Shown piece after piece: positions 48,822-57,111 of a stretch of DNA of 64,000 nucleotides. Where the stretch lies: contig NZ_CP035042.1 of assembly GCF_009834345.1 (NCBI RefSeq), positions 3,658,001 to 3,722,000 of the forward strand, written 5' to 3'. The notes under the pieces were generated by a model that was not told where the DNA came from, searched no databases, and saw nothing but the letters and a program-made list of their open reading frames with translations. The first letter of the stretch is position 1. Every line of letters begins with the position of its first letter. This DNA is from Billgrantia tianxiuensis (GTDB lineage Bacteria; Pseudomonadota; Gammaproteobacteria; Pseudomonadales; Halomonadaceae). A program made the position numbers and the translations under genes.

Positions 48822-50165
48822 TCACTCCTCCCGCACCGCCCTGGCGAACATGTCGGCAAGGGGCTTGAGCAAATAGCTGGCGAAGGTACGCTCGCCGGTA
48901 CGGATCATGACCTCCGCCGGCATTCCCGCCAGCAGTTGCATGTGCCCGTTCATGGTCTCTTGCCCCTCGTTGGAGACCCGCAAGCGTACGCGATAGAAGC
49001 GTGCGCCGGTCGCCTCGTCGAATTGGCTGTCGGCACTGACATAAACCACCTCGGCCGGGCTCGTATGAGTGCGACGCTGATTGAAGGCAGTGAAGCGAAT
49101 CTCCGCAGGCTGGCCAGGATAGAGATGGTCGACATCGCGACCCGCAACGCGCGCCTCGATCAGGAAACCATCGCCCAGTGGCACCAGATCCAGCAGCGAA
49201 TCGCCGGGGCGCACCACGTCACCGACCGAGTGCACCCGGCGGTCCACCACGGTACCGCTCACCGGCGCCTTGATGACGGTACGCAGCACCTGGTCCGACA
49301 GCGACGTGACGCGCTCCTCGGCCTCAGCTACCCGGGCCTGGACATCCCGCAACTGCTCGCCGACATCCTTGTGGAACTCCTGCAGGCGGATCTCCCGCAG
49401 CATGCGATTCTCGCTCAGCTGCGAGCCCAGCCTGCCGATCTCGGCCCGCCGACCGGCGATCTCGCCTTCGAGCTGCAGCAGGTCCCGCTCGACCTCGCGC
49501 AGGCGCAGGTTGTTGACGAGCCCCTTGGCAAAGAGCCCGCGCAGATCGTTCTCCTCGGCCCGCAGCGAGGCCAGGTGGCGCTCTCCCAGGCGCACCGTCT
49601 CCTCCAACCCCTCGATCTGGCGCCGCAACTGCACCATCTGTTCATCCAGTGCCTCCAGGGTGCCATGCTGAGATTGACGCCTGGCGACGAACAGAGCCTG
49701 CTGCAGCGCCAACACTTCCTGAACTCGTGGCAAGTCGCTCTCCGTCAGCTCGCTGGGCATCACCAGCGTATCGCTGCCGCTCTGCTCGGCGATCAAGCGC
49801 AGCTCCGCCGCGCGATGAACGAGATACTGGGTGCGCGCTATCTGCAGCTGACTGCGCGCCTGCGTGTCATCGATGACTACCAGCGGCTGGTTGGCCATGA
49901 CCCGGTCACCGTCCGCAACGAGTATCTCGCGCACAATACCGCCCTCCAGGTGCTGTACCGTGCGCCGGAACGACTCCGCTGCCACGTGTCCCGGTGCCAC
50001 CACCGAGACGGAGAGTTCAGCGGTGAAGGCCCAACCGGCAAAACCTCCCAAGCCCAGCAGCAAAATCAGCAGACCGAAACGATGATAGCGGTGCTCATCG
50101 AGAGGAACGTTCGCCTCGGTTGGTACCGCGCCCCTGTCCAACGGCATCTCATGCGCGCTGTTCAT
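48822..50165 (-). CDS. Type I secretion periplasmic adaptor, HlyD family
   Basis: A 447-residue membrane fusion protein. One N-terminal membrane segment (FGLLILLLGLGGFAGWAFTA) is followed by the lipoyl-like half-motif PGHVAAESFRRTVQHLEGG, long coiled-coil helices (about residues 95-290) and the second lipoyl half (VIKAPVSGTVVDRRVHSVGD). It is of the PrtE/AprE type. It overlaps the ABC gene by 17 bases and forms an operon with it. The outer-membrane TolC-like partner is not in the window. It is convergent with the DNRLRE gene. Confidence 0.93.
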   Translation of the reverse strand: MNSAHEMPLDRGAVPTEANVPLDEHRYHRFGLLILLLGLGGFAGWAFTAELSVSVVAPGHVAAESFRRTVQHLEGGIVREILVADGDRVMANQPLVVIDDTQARSQLQIARTQYLVHRAAELRLIAEQSGSDTLVMPSELTESDLPRVQEVLALQQALFVARRQSQHGTLEALDEQMVQLRRQIEGLEETVRLGERHLASLRAEENDLRGLFAKGLVNNLRLREVERDLLQLEGEIAGRRAEIGRLGSQLSENRMLREIRLQEFHKDVGEQLRDVQARVAEAEERVTSLSDQVLRTVIKAPVSGTVVDRRVHSVGDVVRPGDSLLDLVPLGDGFLIEARVAGRDVDHLYPGQPAEIRFTAFNQRRTHTSPAEVVYVSADSQFDEATGARFYRVRLRVSNEGQETMNGHMQLLAGMPAEVMIRTGERTFASYLLKPLADMFARAVREE

Positions 50166-51912
50166 TGTCGCCCCTCCCTCCGGCTAGCCCCGTCATCGCT
50201 GCCATATGGGTGCGAGCCGTTGCGGTGGCGGGCACGGGCTTGACGGTCAGGCGCGCCATTACCTCGTCGCGCGCGCCGAAGAGTTGTACCTCCCCGTCGC
50301 GCAGCAGCAACAGCCGGTCCATGTCCTTCAGTACGCTGATGCGGTGGCTGATCACGCATAGCGTGACGCCCTCCCGCTTGAGTGCCGCCATGGCTGCGGC
50401 CAGCGCCTGCTCGCCGCGATCGTCGAGATTGGCGTTGGGCTCGTCGAGCAATACCAGTACCGGGTCGCCATAGAGGGCACGCGCCAGGCCGAGGCGCTGA
50501 CGTTGGCCACCGGAGAGTCCACTGCCGGAGGCGATCACGGTGTCGTAGCCATCGCCAAGGGAAAGAATCATCTCGTGCACGCCGGCCTTGCGCGCCGCCG
50601 TCACCACCCGGGATGAGTCGAGGTCGCCGAAACGGGCGATGTTTTCGGCAATGGTACCGTCGAACAGTTCGATGTCCTGGGGCAGGTAGCCGATGAATGG
50701 TCCCAGCGCGTCGCGACTCCAACTTGTGATATCGGCGCCATCGAGACGTACCGTGCCGCTCAGCACAGGCCAGATGCCCAGCATGACCCGAGCCAGGGAT
50801 GACTTACCGGCCGCACTCGGCCCGATGATGCCCAAGTGCTCGCCGGATGCCAGTTCGAACTGGATGCTCCGCAGCACCGGGATTCGGCCACCTGGCACGG
50901 TTGCCGTCACGCCTTCGAGTCGTAGCTCTCCCTTCGGCTTCGGCAAGGGCATGCGCTCGGACTCTACCGGCACCTGGAGAAGCAGCTCCTCGAGACGACG
51001 ATAAGCGCTGCGCGCAGCAATGCATCCTTTCCAGGTGCCGATCATGCGATCAATAGGCGCCAGCGCCCGCCCCATGACGATGGAGCCGGCGATCATCGTG
51101 CCCGGGGTCAGCTCGGCCCGCAGCACCAGCCAGGCCCCAAGCCCGAGGATCAGCGACTGCGCCAGCAATCGCAGCACCCGGGCGGCAGTGGCCAACGTCT
51201 CGCCGCGATCGCTGGCGCGCGACTGCCCGGCCAGGCAACGCCTATGGCTCTGCGACCAGCGGGCCAGGATGTCAGGCAGCATGCCCATGGCATGCAGCGC
51301 TTCGGCATTGCGCAGGTTGGCATCGACGAGCTCGTTGGTATGGATCTGTTCGGCAGCGGCTTCGCTCAATAACGGCTGGGTGATCTTCTCGCCGACAACC
51401 GTCAGCACCAGCAGCAGCAAGCCGGCCAGGGTGGCGAACAGCCCCAGCCAAGGATGGAAGAGAAACAGCACTGCCAAGTAGACCGGCACCCAGGGCGCAT
51501 CGAAGAACACCAGCAAGCCATTGCCGGCCAGGAACTGACGCAGCGTGGCCAGGTCGCTCAGCGGCTGAGCCGACTGCCGACTCCCCGTGATCAGGCTGCG
51601 CTGAAACATGGCCTGGTAGAGCCTCGTGCCGAGCCGCAGGTCGAGGCGATTGCCGATACGCACCAGCATGCGATAGCGCACCAGCTCGAGCAGCCCCATG
51701 ATGGCGAACAGGAAAATCACCACCAGGGTGAGCATCAACAGGGTTTCACCGCTCAGGGTCGTCAGTACCCGATCATAGACCTGCAACATGTAGATGGCGG
51801 GTACCAGCATCAGCAAATTGACGAACAGGCTGAAGAGCCCCACCGAGGCAAAGGAATCCCGGCAGGCATGCAGTGCATGCCGAAGTTCCGAGGCTTCCCT
51901 TTTCTCGACCAT
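50149..51912 (-). CDS. Type I secretion permease/ATPase, PrtD/AprD family
   Basis: A 587-residue exporter half-transporter with five or six membrane segments in the first 300 residues (starting FVNLLMLVPAIYMLQVYDRV). The ATPase has Walker A GPSAAGKSSL, signature LSGGQRQRLGLARAL and Walker B LVLLDEPNANLD. It lacks an N-terminal C39 peptidase, so it is the type that exports RTX-like substrates with uncleaved C-terminal signals. The divergent RTX gene (52375) has such a signal, and its start is 463 bases away from this start. Confidence 0.94.
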   Translation of the reverse strand: MVEKREASELRHALHACRDSFASVGLFSLFVNLLMLVPAIYMLQVYDRVLTTLSGETLLMLTLVVIFLFAIMGLLELVRYRMLVRIGNRLDLRLGTRLYQAMFQRSLITGSRQSAQPLSDLATLRQFLAGNGLLVFFDAPWVPVYLAVLFLFHPWLGLFATLAGLLLLVLTVVGEKITQPLLSEAAAEQIHTNELVDANLRNAEALHAMGMLPDILARWSQSHRRCLAGQSRASDRGETLATAARVLRLLAQSLILGLGAWLVLRAELTPGTMIAGSIVMGRALAPIDRMIGTWKGCIAARSAYRRLEELLLQVPVESERMPLPKPKGELRLEGVTATVPGGRIPVLRSIQFELASGEHLGIIGPSAAGKSSLARVMLGIWPVLSGTVRLDGADITSWSRDALGPFIGYLPQDIELFDGTIAENIARFGDLDSSRVVTAARKAGVHEMILSLGDGYDTVIASGSGLSGGQRQRLGLARALYGDPVLVLLDEPNANLDDRGEQALAAAMAALKREGVTLCVISHRISVLKDMDRLLLLRDGEVQLFGARDEVMARLTVKPVPATATARTHMAAMTGLAGGRGDNEQRA

Positions 51913-52180
51913 GACAGGTCACCTGCCGGGCAGACGCGAGCGCGCGATACGCTTACAGAAGAATACAGGTTATCTCATTCACGGTAGCACGCGGTGGGAT
52001 AGAAGGTTGATGAGGCGTAGAAAAATGGTCGATACGAGTGAGTCTCGCCATACTGGGCAGCGCCTTGCAGGCACTGCTCCCAAACAAAATTGTTGCACAA
52101 ATTTACTTTTGGGTAACAATTTGAATTGAGCCTGTCGCCCGCAGGGAGCTTACTCCTCTACAGACGCTGCGCTTAGCGCC

Positions 52181-52268
52181 ATCAGTACCGCCAAACCTGC
52201 AGCGATGCAGGGACGGAAAGCCACGGGTCTCGTCCTCACGAGACAGCCGGGCCGCCTGAATCAGGCGC
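52181..52268 (+). promoter_or_regulatory. Cyclic-di-GMP riboswitch, GEMM-I class
   Basis: The leader of the RTX gene contains the class I aptamer. CAAACC (52192-52197) leads into a perfect 6-bp stem CCTGCA/TGCAGG (52196-52201 with 52206-52211) capped by the GNRA loop GCGA, then GGGACGGAAAGCCACGG and a second stem GTCTCGT/ACGAGAC (52227-52233 with 52238-52244), ending CAGCCGGGC. These match the conserved GEMM-I elements in order, including the tetraloop for the tetraloop-receptor contact. TCAG (52182-52185) can pair with CTGA (52256-52259) to close the aptamer. That arm also pairs in CGCCTG-AAT-CAGGCG (52253-52267), a likely switching hairpin. Confidence 0.85.
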
Positions 52269-52303
52269 CTTGATATAACCAGAAGAAACACAAGGCGGCG
52301 AAA

Positions 52304-52361
52304 CAGGCAGCGAGCCCGGCTTGGCCAATGCCTGTTCCAGCTCGAACCAAGATCAGGCATT
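52304..52361 (+). promoter_or_regulatory. Alternative helices between riboswitch and RTX start
   Basis: AATGCCTG (52327-52334) can pair with CAGGCATT (52354-52361), or its TGCCTG part can pair with CAGGCA (52304-52309), but not both. The downstream arm ends 1 base before GAGGG (52362-52366), the likely ribosome binding site for the start at 52375. These helices could pass the riboswitch signal to translation. This is a reading of the sequence, not shown by any fold. Confidence 0.4.
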
Positions 52362-52374
52362 GAGGGTTCGTACG

Positions 52375-53643
52375 ATGATATCCTTCTTCCAGTACCTCGG
52401 TGACACCAATCTGGATAGCCAGAACGTCTTTTCCAAGGAGTACACGGCGTGGCTCAGCAGCGTCGTACTCGGTGACCCAGGCGTCACGGCCTGGCTCGAG
52501 ACCCAGCTCGAAGGCGATCAGCTCGATGCCTTCCGGGAAGGCAACTACAAGGTAGAACTCAACCAGAACAGCATCGATGGCGCGCCCTACCTGACCTTCG
52601 GCGATAGCAGCAGCTTCGAGCTGACAGAGCTTTTCAGCGGCGAGAAAGATTCCTTCGAGTGGACCAAGGGAAAGATCACACACGAACGCTGGTTCTTCGA
52701 TAGCTATTCCGTCCCTGGCGGCGAGGTCGAGAATCGGGCGCCAACCGATATTCGCCTCGATATCGACCTTGAGTTTGCCCAGAGCCTGAATGGATCAGGG
52801 AACGCCACTACTGGCGGCCAGACCCCCTCAGGAGTGGTTCTTGGCACACTATCAGCAATTGATCCCGATGAGGGTGATACCCACACCTTCGAAATCGTCG
52901 CTGGTGATGGCCGTTTCGAGATCGTAAACGGAAATCAGCTGAAACTTAAGGAAGGTGAAGTTATCAAGGAGGGGGACGGAACCTTTACGATAACGATCGA
53001 AGCCAAGGACGAGGGTGGCCTGACTTACTACGAAGTTTTCACTTTTAAAGCCGGAGCATTAGGCAATACCGCTGATACAATCCCGGGAACCGAGGCCTCT
53101 GGAGATGGTACGCTGGAAAATCCCGTGGTAGGTGACGATATCATCTTCGGCTTCCGAGGCACGGATACTCTCAATAGTGATGACTCCAGTGGCGACGTTA
53201 TTCTGTTCGGTGGCCATCACAACGACACCTTGTATGGTGGAGAAGGCAACGACCAGCTGTTTGGCGGCAACGGCGGCGATACCCTCATTGGCGGCCAGGG
53301 AGACGATATTCTCTGGGGCGGTGAGGGCGCCGACACCTTCAAGTGGATGCTGGGCGATCAGGGCAGCGTGGACACCCCCGCCGTCGACAGGATCATGGAC
53401 TTCAGCAAGACGGAAGGTGACAAGATCGACCTCAAGGACCTGCTCGGCGGCGATGCCGAACTGCTCTTTACCGAAGAGGACGGCAAGGCCGAACTGCATA
53501 TCGAGACCCAGGGCAGCGGCGTCGATCAGAAGATCATTTTCGACAATGCTTCCCTCGCCGAGCTGCAGCTGGCCTTCGAAGCCACCGACGCGGCCGATCT
53601 GGTGACCAAGATGCTCGATAGTGGCAACCTGATCATCGAGTGA
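52375..53643 (+). CDS. Small RTX protein with cadherin-like domain and type I secretion signal
   Basis: A 422-residue acidic protein under a c-di-GMP riboswitch. Residues 1-120 are unrecognised (MISFFQYLGDTNLDSQNVFS). Residues about 121-225 look cadherin-like (VLGTLSAIDPDEGDTHTFEI). Residues about 279-320 hold RTX nonapeptides such as GGEGNDQLF and GGQGDDILWGGEGADTF, which bind calcium. The last 100 residues (VDRIMDFSKTEGDKIDLKDL) fit the VCA0849-type type I secretion target domain. No Sec signal. It is divergent from its probable exporter at 50149-51912. It is short for a biofilm adhesin, so it may be a small matrix or adhesin accessory protein. Confidence 0.88.
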   Translation: MISFFQYLGDTNLDSQNVFSKEYTAWLSSVVLGDPGVTAWLETQLEGDQLDAFREGNYKVELNQNSIDGAPYLTFGDSSSFELTELFSGEKDSFEWTKGKITHERWFFDSYSVPGGEVENRAPTDIRLDIDLEFAQSLNGSGNATTGGQTPSGVVLGTLSAIDPDEGDTHTFEIVAGDGRFEIVNGNQLKLKEGEVIKEGDGTFTITIEAKDEGGLTYYEVFTFKAGALGNTADTIPGTEASGDGTLENPVVGDDIIFGFRGTDTLNSDDSSGDVILFGGHHNDTLYGGEGNDQLFGGNGGDTLIGGQGDDILWGGEGADTFKWMLGDQGSVDTPAVDRIMDFSKTEGDKIDLKDLLGGDAELLFTEEDGKAELHIETQGSGVDQKIIFDNASLAELQLAFEATDAADLVTKMLDSGNLIIE

Positions 53644-53689
53644 TCCAGCGACGCCTGTACCACCCGGCCGCTGCCAAGCTGCGCCAACG

Positions 53690-53720
53690 CAATGCCCCGC
53701 GCCACAGGCGTGGGGCATTG
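53690..53720. terminator. Bidirectional hairpin between RTX gene and glyA
   Basis: CAATGCCCCGCGCC (53690-53703) pairs with GGCGTGGGGCATTG (53707-53720) around an ACA loop, with one G-U pair. It lies between two convergent genes, 47 bases after the RTX stop and 26 bases after the glyA stop. There is no U-tract, but the stem is long and strong. Confidence 0.65.
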
Positions 53721-53745
53721 CTGTCACAAGGAAGTGAAAAAGCGC

Positions 53746-55011
53746 TCAGCGATAAACCGGGAAACGCGCGCAGACGCTCTCCACCTTGTCCTTCACCTCG
53801 GCTTCGATGGCGGCAGTGTCCTCGCCCTTGGCCATGGTGTCGAGGATGTCGCAGATCCAGCCGGCCAGCTCACGGCACTCATTCTCGCCGAAGCCACGCG
53901 TGGTCACGGCGGGAGTACCGATGCGCAGGCCAGAGGTCACGAACGGGCTCTGCGGGTCGCCGGGCACGGCATTCTTGTTGACGGTGATGTGGGCGCGGCC
54001 CAGGGCGGCGTCTGCATCCTTGCCGGTCAGCCCCTGCTTGATCAGCGAGAGCAGGAACAGATGGTCCTCGGTGCCTCCGGAGACCACGTCATAGCCGCGC
54101 TCGATGAACACCCCGGCCATGGTCTGGGCGTTCTTCACCACCTGCTGCTGGTAGGCCTTGAACTCGGGCGCCATGGCTTCCTTGAAGCACACCGCCTTGG
54201 CGGCGATGACGTGCTCCAGCGGGCCGCCCTGGCCACCCGGGAAGACGGCGGACTGCAGCTTCTTCTCGATCTCGGCGTCGCCCTCGGAGGAGAGGATCAG
54301 GCCACCGCGCGGACCGCGCAGGGTCTTGTGCGTCGTGGTGGTCACCACGTGAGCATGGGGCAGCGGGCTCGGGTAGATCCCGGCGGCGACCAGACCGGCG
54401 ATGTGTGCCATGTCGACCAGCAGATAGGCGCCAACTTCGTCGGCGATCTCGCGGAACTTGGCCCAGTCGATGATCTGGGAGTAGGCGGAGAAGCCGGCGA
54501 TGATCATCTTCGGCTGGTGCTCACGGGCCAGCCTCGCCACTTCCTCGTAGTCGATGCGGCCGCTGTTGTCGATGCCGTACTGTACGGCGTTGTAGTGCTT
54601 GCCAGAGAAGTTCGGCTTGGCGCCGTGGGTCAGGTGCCCACCCGCATCGAGGCTCATGCCCAGCACCGTGTCGCCCGGCTTGACCAGCGCCTGGAACACG
54701 GCACTGTTGGCCTGGGAACCGGAGTGCGGCTGGACGTTGGCATAGCTGGCGCCGAACAGCTGCTTGGCGTAGTCGATGGCCAGCTGTTCGACGATGTCGA
54801 CGTACTCGCAGCCACCGTAGTAACGCTTGCCGGGGTAGCCTTCCGCGTACTTGTTGGTCAGCTGGCTGCCCTGGGCCTCGAGAACGCGGGGGCTGGCATA
54901 GTTCTCGGAAGCGATCAGCTCGATGTGCGCTTCCTGGCGAGCGACCTCTTTTTGCATCGCATCGAACAGGGCGTCATCGAAACCGGCAATCGTCATGTCA
55001 CGGCTGAACAT
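53746..55011 (-). CDS. glyA: Serine hydroxymethyltransferase
   Basis: A 421-residue PLP enzyme that converts serine and tetrahydrofolate to glycine and methylene-THF. Motifs are [35 protein letters not shown] and the PLP lysine in [11 protein letters not shown] ([10 protein letters not shown]). The start at 55011 ([20 protein letters not shown]) matches the family; in-frame codons further upstream are not protein-like. It is convergent with the RTX gene across a strong hairpin. Confidence 0.97.
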   Translation of the reverse strand: MFSRDMTIAGFDDALFDAMQKEVARQEAHIELIASENYASPRVLEAQGSQLTNKYAEGYPGKRYYGGCEYVDIVEQLAIDYAKQLFGASYANVQPHSGSQANSAVFQALVKPGDTVLGMSLDAGGHLTHGAKPNFSGKHYNAVQYGIDNSGRIDYEEVARLAREHQPKMIIAGFSAYSQIIDWAKFREIADEVGAYLLVDMAHIAGLVAAGIYPSPLPHAHVVTTTTHKTLRGPRGGLILSSEGDAEIEKKLQSAVFPGGQGGPLEHVIAAKAVCFKEAMAPEFKAYQQQVVKNAQTMAGVFIERGYDVVSGGTEDHLFLLSLIKQGLTGKDADAALGRAHITVNKNAVPGDPQSPFVTSGLRIGTPAVTTRGFGENECRELAGWICDILDTMAKGEDTAAIEAEVKDKVESVCARFPVYR

Positions 55012-55091
55012 TGGCGGGGAACCTCGCATACGGGGAAAGTCAGGATGCGCCATGATACCCCAGCCCATGACGGCTTTCACATGAAAGGCCG

Positions 55092-55239
55092 TCATGAACG
55101 GGTGCAGAATTTCTCATGCAGGGTTTAGTCGGCTTGGCGAAGCCCTGACGTGCCTGCTCGATGTATTGCGCTTCGGTGATGCCCTCTCTGGCCACTTCGA
55201 GGGACACGAACCGTAACAGTCTACCTCGACTTGCGACAT
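55092..55239 (-). other. Possible small gene or remnant upstream of glyA, up to two frameshifts
   Basis: From an ATG at 55239 behind GAAAGGG, the minus strand reads MSQVEVDCY, then in the next frame FVSLEVAREGITEAQYIEQA and RQGFAKPTKP. Adding one base at two G/C runs gives a 49-residue protein that ends at 55092. The composition is protein-like and I see no other explanation for it, but no family was recognised. The rest of the 391-base gap 55012-55403 has no visible gene; it holds the glyA leader and the glycosyltransferase leader. Confidence 0.25.
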
Positions 55240-55403
55240 TCGGCCCTTTCGGGAGGAGAGAAACCGTAGGAACGAGACGAACCGCAATCGCTCATCGATG
55301 GCAGCGGTACCCAGCTTCGGCTACTCTCCTAAAGGAAGAAGAGAACCATTGGGAAAAATAACCTTGCAAAAACAAACAGAAGCCTGGCTTGAAGGAAATC
55401 GCC

Positions 55404-56462
55404 ATGCCTCAGGTCGTTGCCGTCATTCTGACATATAACCGCAAGGAACTATTGCAGCGCACTCTGAATGCCGTCTACGCACAGACACGGCCTTGCGACA
55501 GGGTAATCGTCGTCGACAATGCCAGTCATGACGGTACCCGGCAATTCTTGCTGGCAGCCGATTATCCCAATCTCGAAGTCTATGTATTGTCTGAAAATAT
55601 AGGTGCCTCGGGAGGTTTCAATACCGGATTCCGTCTGGCTTACCAGAGTGGTGCCGATTTCATCTGGATGATGGACGATGACATCATCGCGGAACCGGAT
55701 GCACTGCAGCACCTGCTGGCGGCCGATGAGCTGCTGGAACGCCAAGGTACCGAGCATGCTTTTTTGATTTCAACGGCTTATACGGAAAACGGGTTCATCA
55801 CCAACACTCCTGGCTTGAGCAGTTTGCCGAACCAGATCGGTTATCGCAACTGGCCAGCATGGGTCGCACATGGCATGGCACCGGTGCAGCGCGCAACCTT
55901 CGTCTCGATCCTCGTACCTCGCTCCATCCTGGCCGAGCATGGATTGCCCATCGCCTCGATGTTCATCTGGGGAGAGGATACGGAGTTTACGCTGAGAATC
56001 ACTCGGGACAAGCCAGGATTCATCGTTGGGGCAAGCAAGGTGGTACATCTGCGGCAGGAGAGCGGACCGATCAGCATATTGACCGAGCACAATCCTGTTC
56101 GCTTGAAGTTTCATCGCCATCGCATCCGCAATGACATCTTCATTGCGAGAAAATATAAATCCTTCGGTGCTGCGTTACTCGAAGCATACAAGAATGCCGC
56201 TCTGCTGTTCTCCTTCTTGTGTAAAGCAAGATTCGACAAGGCAAGAATCATATTTTACGGGTTGATCGAAAGCTTGTGGTTCTTTCCCGATATCGAAGCG
56301 GTGAATGCCCCTTTCACGATGAAAGTCTCTATCAAGAAGCTCAGACACCTAGCGACTTCAGACATCGAGATCGTCCCAGGCAGCGACCTTGGCATGCGAG
56401 AAACAGCCGACCGTGCAATCGCGCCAGCCAGCCCCCCTGTGCCTCCTCCGTTTCATCGTTGA
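55404..56462 (+). CDS. Family 2 glycosyltransferase
   Basis: A 352-residue GT-A fold glycosyltransferase. The start at 55404 follows AAGGAAATCGCC and reads MPQVVAVILTYNRKELLQRT. The nucleotide-sugar motif VVDNASHDGT and the metal-binding MDDD (in DFIWMMDDDIIAEPD) are clear, as is the GEDTEFTLRI acceptor-site motif. The layout recalls rhamnosyl- and galactofuranosyltransferases (GlfT2-like). The last 30 residues are Pro-rich. GC content is lower than in the neighbouring genes. It is divergent or convergent with surface-sugar genes and probably adds a sugar to a cell-surface glycan. Confidence 0.88.
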   Translation: MPQVVAVILTYNRKELLQRTLNAVYAQTRPCDRVIVVDNASHDGTRQFLLAADYPNLEVYVLSENIGASGGFNTGFRLAYQSGADFIWMMDDDIIAEPDALQHLLAADELLERQGTEHAFLISTAYTENGFITNTPGLSSLPNQIGYRNWPAWVAHGMAPVQRATFVSILVPRSILAEHGLPIASMFIWGEDTEFTLRITRDKPGFIVGASKVVHLRQESGPISILTEHNPVRLKFHRHRIRNDIFIARKYKSFGAALLEAYKNAALLFSFLCKARFDKARIIFYGLIESLWFFPDIEAVNAPFTMKVSIKKLRHLATSDIEIVPGSDLGMRETADRAIAPASPPVPPPFHR

Positions 56463-56535
56463 ACAACACTCCCACAGCCACTCGACATGATACAGGCACC
56501 CCGAAGCCCGCTCCGTTGTCGCTTTCTGTTGCAGC

Positions 56536-57084
56536 TCAATAGAGAGGCGCCCTTCGATCGTCGATCAAGGGCCAGGCTGAGTCTTTCTCGGACAGTACCG
56601 TTACGGGAAGGGGCCACTCGACTCCCAGTCGGACGTCGCTGTATCTCAGCCCTCGTTCGGCCTGTGGATGATAGGGAGTCGATACCAGATAGCAGACCTC
56701 CACATCGTCGCTCAAGGTCTGAAATGCATGAGCAAACCCAGGCGGCACATAGAGCTGGTAGCGGTTGGCATCGGTAAGCTCGAACGCTTGATGTTGCAGA
56801 TAGGAGGGCGACGCTTCGCGAAGGTCGACGATGACATCGAGGATCGCCCCCCGGATACAACGTACCAGCTTCGCCTCGCCATGGGGTCGTACTTGATAAT
56901 GAAAGCCTCTCAAGGTGCCCCGTCGAACAGAGAAGGACGTATTCTGCTGTACGTACTCACTAATCAGCCCTCTCTTGGCAAATTCCGATCGACACATGGT
57001 TCGAGCAAAAAAACCGCGCTGGTCGCCATACGGCTCCAGCTCGATCGTCCAGGCATCGTCCAGTTTCGTTCGATGAAAAATCAT
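56536..57084 (-). CDS. dTDP-4-dehydrorhamnose 3,5-epimerase family protein
   Basis: A 182-residue cupin of the RmlC/RfbC family. Sequences are DQRGFFARTMCRSEF (residues about 21-35), GTLRGFHYQVRPHGEAKLVR with the catalytic His, VIVDLREASPSY and YVPPGFAHAFQTLSDDVEV. In this cluster with glucose-1-phosphate cytidylyltransferase, its substrate may be a CDP- rather than dTDP-sugar. It follows the oxidoreductase gene by 27 bases on the same strand. Confidence 0.85.
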   Translation of the reverse strand: MIFHRTKLDDAWTIELEPYGDQRGFFARTMCRSEFAKRGLISEYVQQNTSFSVRRGTLRGFHYQVRPHGEAKLVRCIRGAILDVIVDLREASPSYLQHQAFELTDANRYQLYVPPGFAHAFQTLSDDVEVCYLVSTPYHPQAERGLRYSDVRLGVEWPLPVTVLSEKDSAWPLIDDRRAPLY

Positions 57085-57111
57085 CCCCTTCCCTCCGGCA
57101 CCGGCGACAGT

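Noticed and set aside
52103..52360. 85-residue open frame on the minus strand in the RTX leader
   Set aside because: It overlaps the riboswitch on the opposite strand and has no protein-like pattern or ribosome binding site.
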